The notes under the pieces: model-generated
The model's input: only the letters and a program-made list of their open reading frames with translations
Database searches by the model: none
What the model was told of the DNA's origin: nothing
Position numbers and translations under genes: made by a program
Shown: one piece after another, positions 15,382 through 16,096 of the stretch
Numbering within the stretch: position 1 is the stretch's first letter
Layout: every line of letters starts with the position of its first letter
Assembly (NCBI GenBank): GCA_937927905.1
Contig: CALFWP010000066.1
Span: 1 to 16,096, forward strand
Source: an uncultured Neomegalonema sp.
Lineage (GTDB): Bacteria; Pseudomonadota; Alphaproteobacteria; Rhodobacterales; Rhodobacteraceae
Direction: 5' to 3'
Length of the DNA: 16,096 nt

Positions 15382-15993
15382 GTGTCTGAACGCATCACGA
15401 CCTTAGCGGAACTGAAGGCGCTCTATGCACATCCCGCACAGGCATCGCTTGATAAGGAAACGCCTGTTCTCAACCCGCAATACAGCCGCCTTATCGAAGC
15501 TGCACCGTTCTGTGCGATTGCCAGCACCGGGCCGGAAGGGATGGACTGTTCGCCGCGCGGGGATGGTCCCGGTTTTGTCCGTATTCTGGACGAGCGTACG
15601 CTTGCCATCCCCGACCGGCGGGGCAACAATCGGCTTGATACCCTGCGCAATATCATCACGGATCCGCGTGTGGCGTTGTTGTTTCTGATCCCCGGATGGA
15701 ATGAAACATTGCGCATAAACGGTCGGGCGCACCTGTCAACAGCGCCTGATTTGCTCGCCTCCTTTGCCGTTAATGGCGCGGTTCCGGTTTGTGCGGTGAT
15801 TATCGAAATTGATACGATTTACTTTCAATGTGCCCGGGCGCTCAAGCGCTCGAAACTGTGGGAGGGGCAATCTCGTATAGCTCCTGGAGCACTCCCGACA
15901 GCCGGGCAGCTTATACGTTCGGTTAAAGATGATTTTGATGATGCCGGATATGATGCTGCGCTGCCGGAACGCCAAGAAAAAACGCTTTACTGA
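15382..15993 (+). CDS. PPOX-type FMN-binding flavoprotein (MSMEG_1061-like)
   Basis: 203 aa from GTG at 15382. The split-barrel flavin-binding text is seen as FCAIASTGPEGMDCSPRGDGPGF, RRGNNRLDTLRNI, VALLFLIPGWNETLRINGRA and the C-terminal RSKLWEG followed by PTAGQL. These are pyridoxamine 5'-phosphate oxidase-related proteins of the subgroup often annotated MSMEG_1061 family. They bind FMN or F420-like flavins, but the reaction is generally unknown. It follows the VOC gene by seven bases and closes the nitrile hydratase operon. Its 3' end overlaps a convergent gene by seven bases. Confidence 0.88.
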   Translation: MSERITTLAELKALYAHPAQASLDKETPVLNPQYSRLIEAAPFCAIASTGPEGMDCSPRGDGPGFVRILDERTLAIPDRRGNNRLDTLRNIITDPRVALLFLIPGWNETLRINGRAHLSTAPDLLASFAVNGAVPVCAVIIEIDTIYFQCARALKRSKLWEGQSRIAPGALPTAGQLIRSVKDDFDDAGYDAALPERQEKTLY

Positions 15994-16096
15994 ACCGGAT
16001 TAAGCCAACCGTGCCATGACATTTTGGCCCGCTCGGTATAGGCCCGCGCGCGTTCACGCTTTCCCTTGCGGCCTTTCCTGATGTCATCGTTCAGTG
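15987..16096 (-). CDS. C-terminus of an unidentified protein (5' part beyond window)
   Basis: The minus strand is open from the right edge to TAA at 15987-15989, encoding about 35 residues. The tail is very basic (DIRKGRKGKRERARAYTERA) and ends KMSWHGWLNPVQ. No other frame of this edge looks better, and the stop overlaps the convergent flavoprotein gene. The family was not recognised; the basic stretch could bind nucleic acid, but this is only a guess. Confidence 0.5.
   Translation of the reverse strand, partial: LNDDIRKGRKGKRERARAYTERAKMSWHGWLNPVQ

Overview
The window looks like chromosomal DNA of an alphaproteobacterium, most like a marine Rhodobacterales/Roseobacter-type genome. This rests on gene content (SulP, BKACE, DUF1287 lipoprotein, nitrile hydratase and RidA neighbours), moderate GC and protein style; no taxonomic marker gene is present, so it is an inference. 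No integrase, transposase, CRISPR array or phage gene was seen.

Layout. 1-995: C-terminal part of a SulP anion transporter with a STAS domain, cut by the window edge. 1053-1706 (-): a decayed thiamine-diphosphate-dependent 2-oxoacid decarboxylase (ComDE/phosphonopyruvate-decarboxylase type). It carries stops, frameshifts and internal deletions, and remnants of both the alpha and beta subunits are readable. 1784-3647 (-): a two-gene unit encoding a 3-hydroxyisobutyrate/tartronate-semialdehyde reductase-type enzyme and a D-2-hydroxyacid dehydrogenase. 3820-5474 (+), divergent: a beta-keto acid cleavage enzyme (BKACE) translationally coupled to an SDR dehydrogenase. Together these resemble a small-organic-acid catabolic island that has lost its decarboxylase. 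5500-6270 (-): FkbM-like methyltransferase. 6458-7024 (+): Blc-type lipocalin lipoprotein. 7157-7573 (+): RidA-family protein lacking the catalytic arginine.

7643-7718 (+): a tRNA with anticodon UAA (Leu) but a short, class I variable loop, which is atypical for leucine. It is followed by about 430 bases of AT-rich non-coding DNA rich in inverted repeats. 8146-9204 (+): orphan alpha/beta hydrolase. 9253-11556 (-): secreted DUF255/thioredoxin-like (SPATA20/YyaL-type) protein with a C-terminal DsbD-N-like domain. 11760-12818 (+), divergent: DUF1287 (NlpC/P60-like) lipoprotein.

12919-15993 (+): a six-gene, tightly packed operon. It holds a cobalt-type nitrile hydratase (alpha, beta and the small beta-like activator), then a HIT protein, a VOC-fold protein and an FMN-binding PPOX-type flavoprotein. 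A convergent gene enters from the right edge at 15987 and overlaps the end of the last gene.

Functionally, the window combines anion uptake, a hydroxy/keto-acid catabolic cassette with a dead member, envelope proteins (lipocalin, DUF255, DUF1287), and nitrile-to-amide conversion with unexplained accessory enzymes.
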